Positions 7,661 to 13,552 of a DNA stretch of 13,552 nucleotides are shown here, one piece after another. The stretch is from positions 1 through 13,552 of the forward strand of contig JALQUL010000325.1 in the NCBI GenBank assembly GCA_023260735.1. Reading direction: 5' to 3'. The number at the start of each line of letters is the position of its first letter. The first letter of the stretch is position 1. This DNA is from Limnohabitans sp. (GTDB taxonomy: Bacteria; Pseudomonadota; Gammaproteobacteria; Burkholderiales; Burkholderiaceae_C). Below the pieces are notes generated by a model. That model saw nothing but the letters and a program-made list of their open reading frames with translations, did not search any database and had not been told where the DNA came from. The position numbers were made by a program, and so were the translations under genes.

Positions 7661-7703
7661 GCTTATCTTCGTAAAGATCTATAATAATATAAATAGGATA
7701 AGC
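7661..7703. promoter_or_regulatory. Inverted repeat in the betC/LysR divergent promoter region
   Basis: GCTTATC (7661-7667) and GATAAGC (7697-7703) are a perfect 7-bp inverted repeat, arm centres 36 bp apart. It lies in the 220-bp non-coding region between betC and the LysR start. Between the arms is a perfect TATAAT (7680-7685) on the plus strand, though without a good -35 at normal spacing. Candidate operator for the adjacent LysR regulator, controlling itself and betC. The arm spacing is wider than a single LysR dyad, so two half-sites bound by a tetramer is one reading. Confidence 0.4.
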
Positions 7704-7775
7704 TTTACTTATGGCAAAATTTACAAAGAACCAAGATTACCACTTTACTTTTTAATAACTCCTCGACTGCCAGCA

Positions 7776-8699
7776 ATGAAAAACAACTTACCCATTGATT
7801 TATTAGAATGTTTTGAAGTAAGTGCCAGGTATTTAAGCTTCACTAAAGCAGCCCAAGAGCTAGGAACAAGCCAACCGGCTGTAAGCCAATTGATTAAAAA
7901 ACTAGAGGCCTATTTAGGACAGCAATTATTTGAGCGACAACATAAAGGATTAAGCCTTAGCCCTGCCGGTAAAGTGTTATTGAATTATGCACAAACAGGT
8001 TTAAATAGTTTAAAACAAGGTCTGTTAGAGGCGCGGCAGCTTCCACAAAAACAGATACTGCAGGTGCAAACTGATTTTGCCTTTGCATCATTTTGTCTTA
8101 TGCCACAATTAGCTCAATTTTCTCTGCTTTATCCGTATATAGAAGTTAATTTATTAACCCATCAGCAAGCCCCATCGGACTCTCAAGAGTTAAGTGATAT
8201 TGGTATTTTTTTGGGTTCTGGAAAAATAAAGCATGGCCAATCTTATTTTTTGTTTATCGAAGAAGTTTTTCCGGTATGTAGCCCAGCGTTTTATCAACAA
8301 AATTTTGCCAACCTCAACTCTAAAACGATTAAAAATAAAACCAAACAATTAGCACTTTGTCCTTTGTTGCAGCTCAATAGCAAGTCACAACAATTGTGGT
8401 TTGATTGGGAGCGTTTGTTACCACTATACGGACTAGCGTCTGCACCCCAGTATGTGCCTATCAAGTTAGATAATTACCCCTTGGTGATTCAAGCAGCAAT
8501 GGCTGGACAAGGTATTGCAATCGGCTGGCGCCAAATGGTAGATGAGCATATTAAGCAAGGTTTGTTGCAGTCCATAGGTCTGCCTTCACAGCAATCTCAA
8601 TTGGCCTACTATGCTTTAGTCCCCGAGAGAAAACGTAAAAACAAAATGGTAGATTTATTTGTAGAGTGGTTGCTGGGTGCTTTTAAAAACAAAGTTTAA
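7776..8699 (+). CDS. LysR-type regulator, probable choline-sulfate utilisation regulator
   Basis: A 307-aa LysR regulator. The HTH spans about residues 6-65 (FEVSARYLSFTKAAQELG, SQPAVSQLIKKLE, LFERQHKG). The effector domain contains LGSGKIKHG, FIEEVFPVCSP and IQAAMAGQGIAIGW, all echoed in the LysR protein at 50-955. The frame is open back to a TTG at 7650, but the extra 42 residues have no family counterpart and the HTH normally begins within about 10 residues. I therefore start at the ATG 7776-7778, although no Shine-Dalgarno precedes it. Divergence from betC suggests control of choline-sulfatase by choline-O-sulfate or choline, as known for this regulator branch. Its stop overlaps that of the convergent ATPase gene by 3 nt. 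Confidence 0.88.
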   Translation: MKNNLPIDLLECFEVSARYLSFTKAAQELGTSQPAVSQLIKKLEAYLGQQLFERQHKGLSLSPAGKVLLNYAQTGLNSLKQGLLEARQLPQKQILQVQTDFAFASFCLMPQLAQFSLLYPYIEVNLLTHQQAPSDSQELSDIGIFLGSGKIKHGQSYFLFIEEVFPVCSPAFYQQNFANLNSKTIKNKTKQLALCPLLQLNSKSQQLWFDWERLLPLYGLASAPQYVPIKLDNYPLVIQAAMAGQGIAIGWRQMVDEHIKQGLLQSIGLPSQQSQLAYYALVPERKRKNKMVDLFVEWLLGAFKNKV

Positions 8700-9874
8700 T
8701 GGCTAGAGTTGGGTTGTGTGAGCCATAGTAAAAGTTGCTCATCTTCAAGCCAATAGGCGCCTCTTTGAGACCGCCATAAAAAGTTCTTTTCGCGCAGATT
8801 ATCTAGGCCATTTTGTATGGCAGAGGTTTCAATATTGGTGCTATTGTCTTTTAAACCTTTATTCATTAAATTGGCTTTTATTTTTTCATGCATCTGCTGG
8901 GAAAACAGCCCTTGGTGAGGATTAACGTTGGGATTTAAAGTATTTTGTTGTGTTATCTTAGCAAGCTCTTCTAATAATGCGACTTGAAGAGGAGGCAGGC
9001 TAGCAACGGTTTGCATAAATTCTAGTTTTGCACTTGTCATTGCAAGCTCGACTTTTTTGGCAAATAATTGATCCAATAGTTCGGGTGCAGTTTGCTCAAG
9101 TCGAAGTTGTCTCAATACAGGTAATATCATTTCCGGCCTAGAGCCTGCTTTCTGAAAAACGCTAAAAGCCTTATCTTTGTTGAGTTGAAGTTTAGCTTTA
9201 CCACAAATCCATTCTATGTAGTCAATTCCTAATGTTGGAAAATCAACCATAGTGGCTCCAAAAAATGGTTGATCGCGACCATTCACTAGTAAAGCGAGTT
9301 TGTCTCGATTAGAGCCTGTTGCAATTACTTGTAAGCCGTGAGCGCTTAAATTCAGCGAATCACGAGCTGCTTTTAATGCAAACAATGCGTTCATTCCATC
9401 TTGGGTAGTGAGTGCATGTTGTGCTTCATCAATAACCAGCACAATTGTGGTTTTGTGAACCATTGATAGGGCTTTAAGTGCATCGCTCAAAGTAGCATTC
9501 GCACTTAAACCTAACAGCGAAAGGTCAAAGTTGATGCCGTTACCAAATGCACCGACAGAAAATTTGGCTAATCCTGTTTTTTGTGCCATTTTTGCAATCA
9601 CGCCAGCTTCTTGGTGGAGTTCATAACGGATCGCATCACCCATTAATAATGCAAGATCTTTTGTTTTATCTGCCCATAAATCAATATAGATGACTCTAGC
9701 GCCTTGAGCTTCAAGAGTTGGGACTAAGTCTTGTCTTACAAATGTAGATTTACCGGTGCGCCTAGGTGCAGCTAAAAATAACCCACCACTCATGCCTAAA
9801 CTTGTATCAAGTGCATCTTCTGCGTACAAGCGAGCAAGTGCTTGTCTATGAAAAAAGTCATTTTTTGCATTCAT
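8696..9874 (-). CDS. P-loop ATPase of unassigned function
   Basis: A 392-aa soluble protein with a single NTPase domain. Walker A is APRRTGKST (residues 36-44), Walker B is TTIVLVIDEAQH (142-153), and IATGSNRDKL (184-193) is a likely sensor strand. The layout resembles small AAA/STAND-like ATPases of the archaeal-ATPase (PF01637-like) group. The C-terminal 290-392 part is helical and could be a winged helix (LDNLREKNFLWRSQRGAYWL). No membrane segment, nuclease or protease motif is visible, so the effector, if any, is unknown. It lies 97 nt after the toxin gene on the same strand and could be co-transcribed with it. No ribosome site precedes the ATG; the leader instead has a CT-rich run (complement of 9890-9902). 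Convergent with the LysR gene, overlapping its stop. Confidence 0.85.
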   Translation of the reverse strand: MNAKNDFFHRQALARLYAEDALDTSLGMSGGLFLAAPRRTGKSTFVRQDLVPTLEAQGARVIYIDLWADKTKDLALLMGDAIRYELHQEAGVIAKMAQKTGLAKFSVGAFGNGINFDLSLLGLSANATLSDALKALSMVHKTTIVLVIDEAQHALTTQDGMNALFALKAARDSLNLSAHGLQVIATGSNRDKLALLVNGRDQPFFGATMVDFPTLGIDYIEWICGKAKLQLNKDKAFSVFQKAGSRPEMILPVLRQLRLEQTAPELLDQLFAKKVELAMTSAKLEFMQTVASLPPLQVALLEELAKITQQNTLNPNVNPHQGLFSQQMHEKIKANLMNKGLKDNSTNIETSAIQNGLDNLREKNFLWRSQRGAYWLEDEQLLLWLTQPNSSH

Positions 9875-9927
9875 GGTTGTAGTTTAAATGGGAGGAGGAG
9901 AGATTTCACTTACTAATCATTATCAGT

Positions 9928-9967
9928 AATTATTACCAATTATTTTAAATTATCCTAAATTATTTCA
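9928..9967. repeat. Four tandem 10-bp units in the leader of the ATPase gene
   Basis: Units begin at 9928, 9938, 9948 and 9958. Each starts with AATTAT followed by four variable bases (TACC, TTTA, CCTA, TTCA). A fifth unit at 9918 (CATTAT) matches five of six. The repeats lie between the toxin stop and the ATPase start. An exact 10-bp period puts every AATTAT on the same helix face, which suggests curved DNA or a row of protein-binding sites. Simple AT-richness is the alternative. Confidence 0.6.
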
Positions 9968-9969
9968 CT

Positions 9970-10491
9970 TTATTTTATTTTTTGGGTATCATTTTTGAAG
10001 GTTTTCAGTGTAGCTAATGCTAGGAATAAGGTAAGAGGTGAGTCGGGCAATGCAATAAAACCGTGGTGCAAATAAAAGCGGGCAGCCTGGGTATCTTTTG
10101 TATCGACAATAAGTGCAAAGGCAGCAATTTCAGAGCTGGCTGCCTTTGCTAGGGCATCAGCTAATAAGGCACTGCCAAGGCCTTTACCTTCAAATTCCTG
10201 ATCTATAGCCAAGCGTCCCATGCGAACTGCAGGTATAGAAGGGTATCTTGGAAGTTTTTTTCCTATGCTACTAGGCAAATCACTTAGTCTTACACTAGCT
10301 GATGCTAATGTGTAATAACCAGCGATGCGTTGATCTTGATGGATGGCAACAAAACAACCCGCTACACGTCGGCGAATATCTTGATTAACTTGATGCTTTA
10401 AATAATGGTTAAGTGCTTCAGAGCTACTTTTAAAGTCATTTCGATTATGCTTGGAATCAAGTGCGCTTAGTAAAAATGGTGCTTGATTCAT
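9970..10491 (-). CDS. GNAT acetyltransferase toxin, TacT/AtaT-like
   Basis: A 173-aa GCN5-related N-acetyltransferase. Toxins of this group acetylate the amino group of charged tRNAs and stop translation. The acetyl-CoA loop is EFEGKGLG (99-106), within RLAIDQEFEGKGLGSALL. The end motif AARFYLHHGF contains Y140, at the same number as the catalytic Tyr reported for Salmonella TacT. The N-terminal pattern FKSSSEALNHYLKHQVNQD (20-38) and the RRRVAGCFVA strand are typical of toxin GNATs paired with DUF1778 antitoxins. Its ATG overlaps the antitoxin stop as ATGA (10488-10491), implying translational coupling. All key motifs are intact, so I expect an active toxin. Target tRNA cannot be read from sequence. 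Confidence 0.92.
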   Translation of the reverse strand: MNQAPFLLSALDSKHNRNDFKSSSEALNHYLKHQVNQDIRRRVAGCFVAIHQDQRIAGYYTLASASVRLSDLPSSIGKKLPRYPSIPAVRMGRLAIDQEFEGKGLGSALLADALAKAASSEIAAFALIVDTKDTQAARFYLHHGFIALPDSPLTLFLALATLKTFKNDTQKIK

Positions 10492-10769
10492 TCTTGGTTT
10501 AAAAGTTGTTTGCGGCGACTAAAGGCACGTATTAGCTGTGGATTAGCTTTTTCATGTTGGATTAAAGCATTAGCAAAGCATTGTTGATCGTTAAGCGACA
10601 ATTTGACTATTTCTGATTGTTCAATTGCACGTTGGGCAGCATCTTGTACTGCTACTACTACAAAATCAGTAATTGAACGTCCTTGAACTTCTGCTGCACG
10701 TTTGAGTAGTAAATGTAAATCAGTGCTAATGCGGGCTTCTAGGCGTGCGGTATTGCTTGCTGATGGCAT
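10488..10769 (-). CDS. DUF1778 ribbon-helix-helix antitoxin, TacA-like
   Basis: A 93-aa antitoxin. Residues about 8-50 form the DNA-binding ribbon-helix-helix: RLEARISTDLHLLLKRAAEV, then GRSITDFVVVAVQDAA. The rest, SEIVKLSLNDQQCFANAL onward, is the toxin-neutralising tail typical of DUF1778 proteins. A strong ribosome site (AAGGAG, complement of 10777-10782) lies 7 nt from the ATG, better than any other in this region, consistent with antitoxin made in excess. It is first in the operon and overlaps the GNAT toxin by 4 nt. Autorepression is expected through the palindrome at 10800-10816, as in the known family. Confidence 0.92.
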   Translation of the reverse strand: MPSASNTARLEARISTDLHLLLKRAAEVQGRSITDFVVVAVQDAAQRAIEQSEIVKLSLNDQQCFANALIQHEKANPQLIRAFSRRKQLLNQE

Positions 10770-10795
10770 ATTAAGTCTCCTTGGATTATTTTGAT

Positions 10796-10824
10796 AATGT
10801 ACGGCAGATTGCCGTATTGGTCAA
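10796..10824 (-). promoter_or_regulatory. Promoter of the toxin-antitoxin operon
   Basis: On the minus strand, TTGACC (complement of 10819-10824, five of six to the -35 consensus) is followed after exactly 17 nt by TACATT (complement of 10796-10801, four of six to the -10). It lies 27 nt upstream of the antitoxin start, leaving room for a short leader with the AAGGAG site. The spacer is filled by the palindromic operator. Confidence 0.7.
10800..10816. promoter_or_regulatory. Palindromic operator of the toxin-antitoxin operon
   Basis: TACGGCA-GAT-TGCCGTA is a perfect 7-bp inverted repeat with a 3-bp centre, unusually GC-rich for its surroundings. It sits between the -35 and -10 boxes and overlaps the -10, so a bound ribbon-helix-helix dimer pair would block polymerase. 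This fits conditional autoregulation by the TacA-like antitoxin and toxin complex. Confidence 0.75.
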
Positions 10825-10883
10825 GCAATCAGTTGTGATCAAAAAATAATGCAAATCAAGTAGCCACAGGCAAAACCTAAAGT

Positions 10884-10904
10884 TGTACTAAAGTGGCAAG
10901 TACA
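10884..10904. promoter_or_regulatory. Inverted repeat upstream of the McrB-like gene
   Basis: TGTACT (10884-10889) and AGTACA (10899-10904) form a perfect 6-bp dyad with a 9-bp spacer. It lies in the 272-bp divergent gap (10770-11041) between antitoxin and McrB-like genes, about 140 bp before the latter. It differs from the toxin-antitoxin palindrome, so a separate regulator is possible. The rest of the gap is AT-rich. TACAAT (11000-11005) is a fair -10 for the McrB-like gene but lacks a well-spaced -35. Confidence 0.3.
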
Positions 10905-11041
10905 TCGAGGTAAAATGAACTAGTCAAAGCCTGTCTTTCTATGTTTAATAAATTATTGATTTAAATGATAATTTGATAACTTTTTAGCTATTCAATGCCT
11001 ACAATACTACTATATAAATAAACATGTATGGTGGGTGTGGA

Positions 11042-13231
11042 ATGGCGACTATTTGGAATGATTTGAATTGCAAACAGTATTTTTCAAATAACGAAAATTT
11101 TATTCATTATTATTTTGGCAGGCCAAGCAATTTACCTAGCAATACTTTGCAACTTAGCCAAATTAGGTTATTGGCCCAACGCTTTGCCCAATTAATGCCG
11201 AATGGTGTACATAACACCCCTCTTTGGAATCCAACCCCACCCGTTTTTACGGTTTCTAGAATTAGCGCAGTGAATGGTAATTTAGATATTGGCGTGCGGG
11301 TATCGGTTTTTTTATTAGAGCAAGATTTTTATATAGGCTTGTTTTTAGATTCTAAAAACAGCTCAGAAAAAAGCACTATTGCACATATTCATTTGTATGA
11401 ATATTTTAAAAAATTAATTCACCATCAATCAGAAATAAAGGTGATACAAAGAGCAGAAGTGCCTAATCATTTATTAATAAAAATTAATTTTTATAACGAC
11501 GATACTCAAGTACCGAGAGAGTTTTCAGATCAGTTTCCGCTAATTGACAGCCATTTTGAAAACTGCTTAAAGGCAATTAATAACCAAGAATACGATACAG
11601 TGTTTGCCGCAGAGCGTTTAGCTTTGTTTTTAAATTTTAGGCAATTAGCTTTACCTGCTCACACTCCCATTAGCCCAAGAATTTTTGACTTGTGCACAAT
11701 ACCGGTTTACCAAAGGCCAGAGGTCTTAAAAATTGTAAGCGAGCTACCAAGTCAAACAATAATTGATGTAAGCAATCAGCCTATTGGCAATAAGCCAATT
11801 GACCAGGTCAATACTAATACCAATACCAACACCAATACCAATACGTATGAGTTGCAGGTTGCAGAAACATTTAAAGCCATTTGCAACGCTACACCAGATG
11901 TCGAACCCGAATTAAAAACAAGTGTTGGCCCCCCTCCTGAAATGGTAAAACCACCGTGTAGCGATTTATTCAGCTCCCATGAATTACTGCACTTTAACCC
12001 TAGCCAAAACCCTAGGCCTCAGCAATTAAGCCTAAATAGTCTGTTATATGGCCCTACAGCAAGCGGAAAAACTTATGCCAGCAGGGTGCTGGCTATGCAA
12101 GCTTTCAATGTGCCCGAAGCCTTAGAGCCATATCAAAAAATTGTGAATGGACAATTACCCAATAGTCAAGTGGTGAATAATTTAAAAACACCATTTGACC
12201 AAGCCCAACAACAAGGCCAAGTGGTGTTTGTTTCTTTTCATGCTAATTATGATTATGAAGATTTTATAGAAGGCTGGCAAGCAAGTAACCATGCAGGGCA
12301 AATGCATTACCAGATTAAAAATGGCATTTTCAAACAACTGGCAAAAAAAGCTTTCATTTACAAAATAGCCCATGAATTAGGCTTTTTAAGCAATAACCAA
12401 GCATTTAAAAAATTAGCCCAAAAATATGCTTCAAGCCAAAATAATTATTTGGAGTTAGAGGCTGACGGAGTACCATTTCCTAAAGGGTTTATAGCAAAAG
12501 AGTGGCAAACGTTTTTTAAAGCTAAAAACATGCTGTCCAACTTAGCCAATAGTCCTATTAGCTGCCCAAACTTTGTTTTAATCATTGATGAGTTGAATAG
12601 GGCCGCAGTGGCCAAGGTATTTGGCGAACTGATTACCTTAATGGAAAGTAATAAAAGATATGGCAATTCAGATTTTTTAACACTTTGTTTGCCCTACTCG
12701 CAAGAGCTGTTTTGTGTGCCAAATAATTTATATATAGTGGCTACACTTAATACATCAGAGCCAGCTTTACCGGGCCTTAGTACGGCTGTTAAAAGCCGCT
12801 TTGATAGCATAGCCATAAAGCCACAAGCCGAGTTTTTAAAAGCCATTCATATACCCTCGCTGCGCTTAGATAAATGGCTAGTTCATATTAATCAAAATAT
12901 TGAACTTTTATTAGGGTCTCAATTTACCATTGGGCACGCTATTTTTGCAAATTTAACCAGCCTAGAAAAAGTTCACATACAAGACTTAGCATCTACGGTG
13001 CGATTGAAAATTTTACCAATTTTAGAAACGTTATTTTTTGATGATTGGGAAAGCTTGAGGCAGGTATTAGGCGAGTCTGAATTAGCTAATCAACACCCTA
13101 CGGCTTGGGTGCATAAAATCCCAATTAGTTTAAAAAAATCTAATTTCCCGCCTAATAATGGTTTTATTTACCAATGGAATTACCCTGCGTTAAGTTTGGT
13201 AAAGTCTTATCAAAAAATTTATGAAGCCTAA
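11042..13231 (+). CDS. McrB-like AAA+ NTPase of a type IV restriction system
   Basis: A 729-aa protein (735 aa if the ATG at 11024 is used, from which residues here are numbered). I prefer the ATG at 11042 because GGTGGG lies 6 nt before it. The McrB motor is in the second half: Walker A GPTASGKT (343-350), the family strand VVFVSFHANYDYEDFIEGW (400-418), Walker B FVLIIDELNRA (517-527) with KVFGELITLME, the nucleotide strand YIVATLNTSEP (570-580) and KSRFDSI near 590. McrB normally has GPPGTGKT and NTADR, so two motifs are altered. Residues 1-240 are an unrecognised domain, where McrB proteins carry the DNA-reading domain. A linker with six Asn-Thr pairs (263-274) separates the halves. An McrC-like gene follows 18 nt later, so it should form the motor of an McrBC-type nuclease. 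Confidence 0.88.
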   Translation: MATIWNDLNCKQYFSNNENFIHYYFGRPSNLPSNTLQLSQIRLLAQRFAQLMPNGVHNTPLWNPTPPVFTVSRISAVNGNLDIGVRVSVFLLEQDFYIGLFLDSKNSSEKSTIAHIHLYEYFKKLIHHQSEIKVIQRAEVPNHLLIKINFYNDDTQVPREFSDQFPLIDSHFENCLKAINNQEYDTVFAAERLALFLNFRQLALPAHTPISPRIFDLCTIPVYQRPEVLKIVSELPSQTIIDVSNQPIGNKPIDQVNTNTNTNTNTNTYELQVAETFKAICNATPDVEPELKTSVGPPPEMVKPPCSDLFSSHELLHFNPSQNPRPQQLSLNSLLYGPTASGKTYASRVLAMQAFNVPEALEPYQKIVNGQLPNSQVVNNLKTPFDQAQQQGQVVFVSFHANYDYEDFIEGWQASNHAGQMHYQIKNGIFKQLAKKAFIYKIAHELGFLSNNQAFKKLAQKYASSQNNYLELEADGVPFPKGFIAKEWQTFFKAKNMLSNLANSPISCPNFVLIIDELNRAAVAKVFGELITLMESNKRYGNSDFLTLCLPYSQELFCVPNNLYIVATLNTSEPALPGLSTAVKSRFDSIAIKPQAEFLKAIHIPSLRLDKWLVHINQNIELLLGSQFTIGHAIFANLTSLEKVHIQDLASTVRLKILPILETLFFDDWESLRQVLGESELANQHPTAWVHKIPISLKKSNFPPNNGFIYQWNYPALSLVKSYQKIYEA
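11810..11845 (+). repeat. In-frame hexanucleotide repeat in the McrB-like gene
   Basis: Six copies of a 6-bp unit, consensus AATACC with single changes, encode six Asn-Thr pairs in the linker between the N-terminal domain and the AAA+ motor. Gain or loss of units would change linker length without a frameshift. Confidence 0.85.
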
Positions 13232-13249
13232 TAATTTAAGAATAAAGTG

Positions 13250-13552
13250 ATGGCCGCATTTATTTTTACTACCACTGAATACGCTTATTTAATTGCTGAT
13301 GACATAGCAGCTGGACGACCCCATGCTATTGAAAATAAACAATGTTTTATACCAACCGATTTATGGGCAGTTTTGTATGTGATTGCGCAGACTAATTTTG
13401 ATGATGATGCTAGTAGTGGTTTTATTGTTGTTGCCAGTCCAGACTCACAGGGTAGGGCACGTTTACAATTAAAGAGTAAGGTAGGACTTTTATTAACAGC
13501 AAAGGGTGGACTTGAAGTATTGCCCAAAATTGCCAATTTACAAAATAGTGAA
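13250..13552 (+). CDS. McrC-like protein, N-terminal part (cut by window end)
   Basis: An open frame of 101 codons runs off the window end. The end of the visible part, VGLLLTAKGGLEVLPKIAN, matches the McrC N-terminal signature (a glycine turn followed by a (I/L)EVLPKI strand). McrC is the partner that stimulates McrB hydrolysis and carries the PD-(D/E)xK nuclease in its C-terminal half, which lies outside this window. It starts 18 nt after the McrB-like stop, the normal McrB-McrC order. The ATG at 13250 is preceded by an in-frame GTG (13247) that could also serve. The ribosome site is weak (TAAAG), so coupling to the upstream gene is likely. Confidence 0.75.
   Translation, partial: MAAFIFTTTEYAYLIADDIAAGRPHAIENKQCFIPTDLWAVLYVIAQTNFDDDASSGFIVVASPDSQGRARLQLKSKVGLLLTAKGGLEVLPKIANLQNSE

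Noticed and set aside
7650..7775. 42-codon N-terminal extension of the second LysR gene, starting at TTG
   Set aside because: The residues match nothing in LysR proteins, there is no ribosome site, and the region holds promoter-like sequence. The ATG at 7776 gives the normal family start.
9890..9902. GGAGGAGGAG as a ribosome site for a plus-strand gene
   Set aside because: No start codon at usable distance opens a frame on the plus strand; the strand is antisense to the ATPase and toxin genes.
10863..10897. GCCAC...GTGGC inverted repeat with 25-bp spacer
   Set aside because: Arms are only 5 bp and widely spaced; expected by chance in this much sequence.
11810..11845. Start of a CRISPR-like or satellite array
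   Set aside because: The units are 6 bp, contiguous and in-frame inside a coding region, so it is a coding microsatellite.
13285..13536. Open frame of 83 codons on the minus strand
   Set aside because: It lies wholly antisense to the McrC-like gene, which has a recognisable family motif; no function or ribosome site is visible.

Overview
The window looks like chromosomal DNA of an AT-rich (about 40% GC by eye, not computed) Gram-negative proteobacterium. Evidence: LysR-type regulators of the GcvA-like class, a proteobacterial choline-sulfatase, an HlyD adaptor fragment, a DUF1778/GNAT toxin-antitoxin pair and an McrBC locus. I cannot name the genus from the sequence. No tRNA, rRNA, CRISPR array or intact insertion sequence is visible.

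Left half (1-5250): methylamine/betaine catabolism. A LysR regulator (minus strand) is divergent from an MttB-superfamily methyltransferase that has no in-frame amber codon. This is followed by a 683-aa flavin/Fe-S demethylase of the N-methylproline/dimethylglycine demethylase type, and convergent to it is a small AhpD/carboxymuconolactone-decarboxylase-fold protein. I infer a pathway that removes N-methyl groups from a betaine-like compound. Substrate and methyl acceptor cannot be read from the sequence, and no corrinoid protein is encoded nearby.

Middle (5250-7775): a scar and a second osmolyte gene. An N-terminally missing HlyD fragment and a probable trace of an integrase-type transposase lie between two terminator-like hairpins. 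Then comes choline-sulfatase betC (minus strand), divergent from a second LysR regulator (7776-8699) that resembles the first. Choline-O-sulfate would give choline and sulfate. After oxidation to glycine betaine elsewhere, this could feed the left-hand demethylation genes, so the two modules may be parts of one osmolyte-degradation locus.

Right half (8696-13552): an accessory, defence-like region. On the minus strand are a TacA-like antitoxin, a TacT-like GNAT toxin (4-nt overlap) and, 97 nt further on, an unassigned P-loop ATPase. The toxin-antitoxin promoter is clear, with a 17-bp perfect palindrome filling the -35/-10 spacer. Divergent from it is an McrB-like AAA+ protein with variant nucleotide-binding motifs and an in-frame 6-bp repeat linker, followed by the start of an McrC-like gene cut by the window end. 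The least explained items are the ATPase with its 10-bp-periodic leader repeats, and the atypical McrB placed back to back with a toxin-antitoxin pair.
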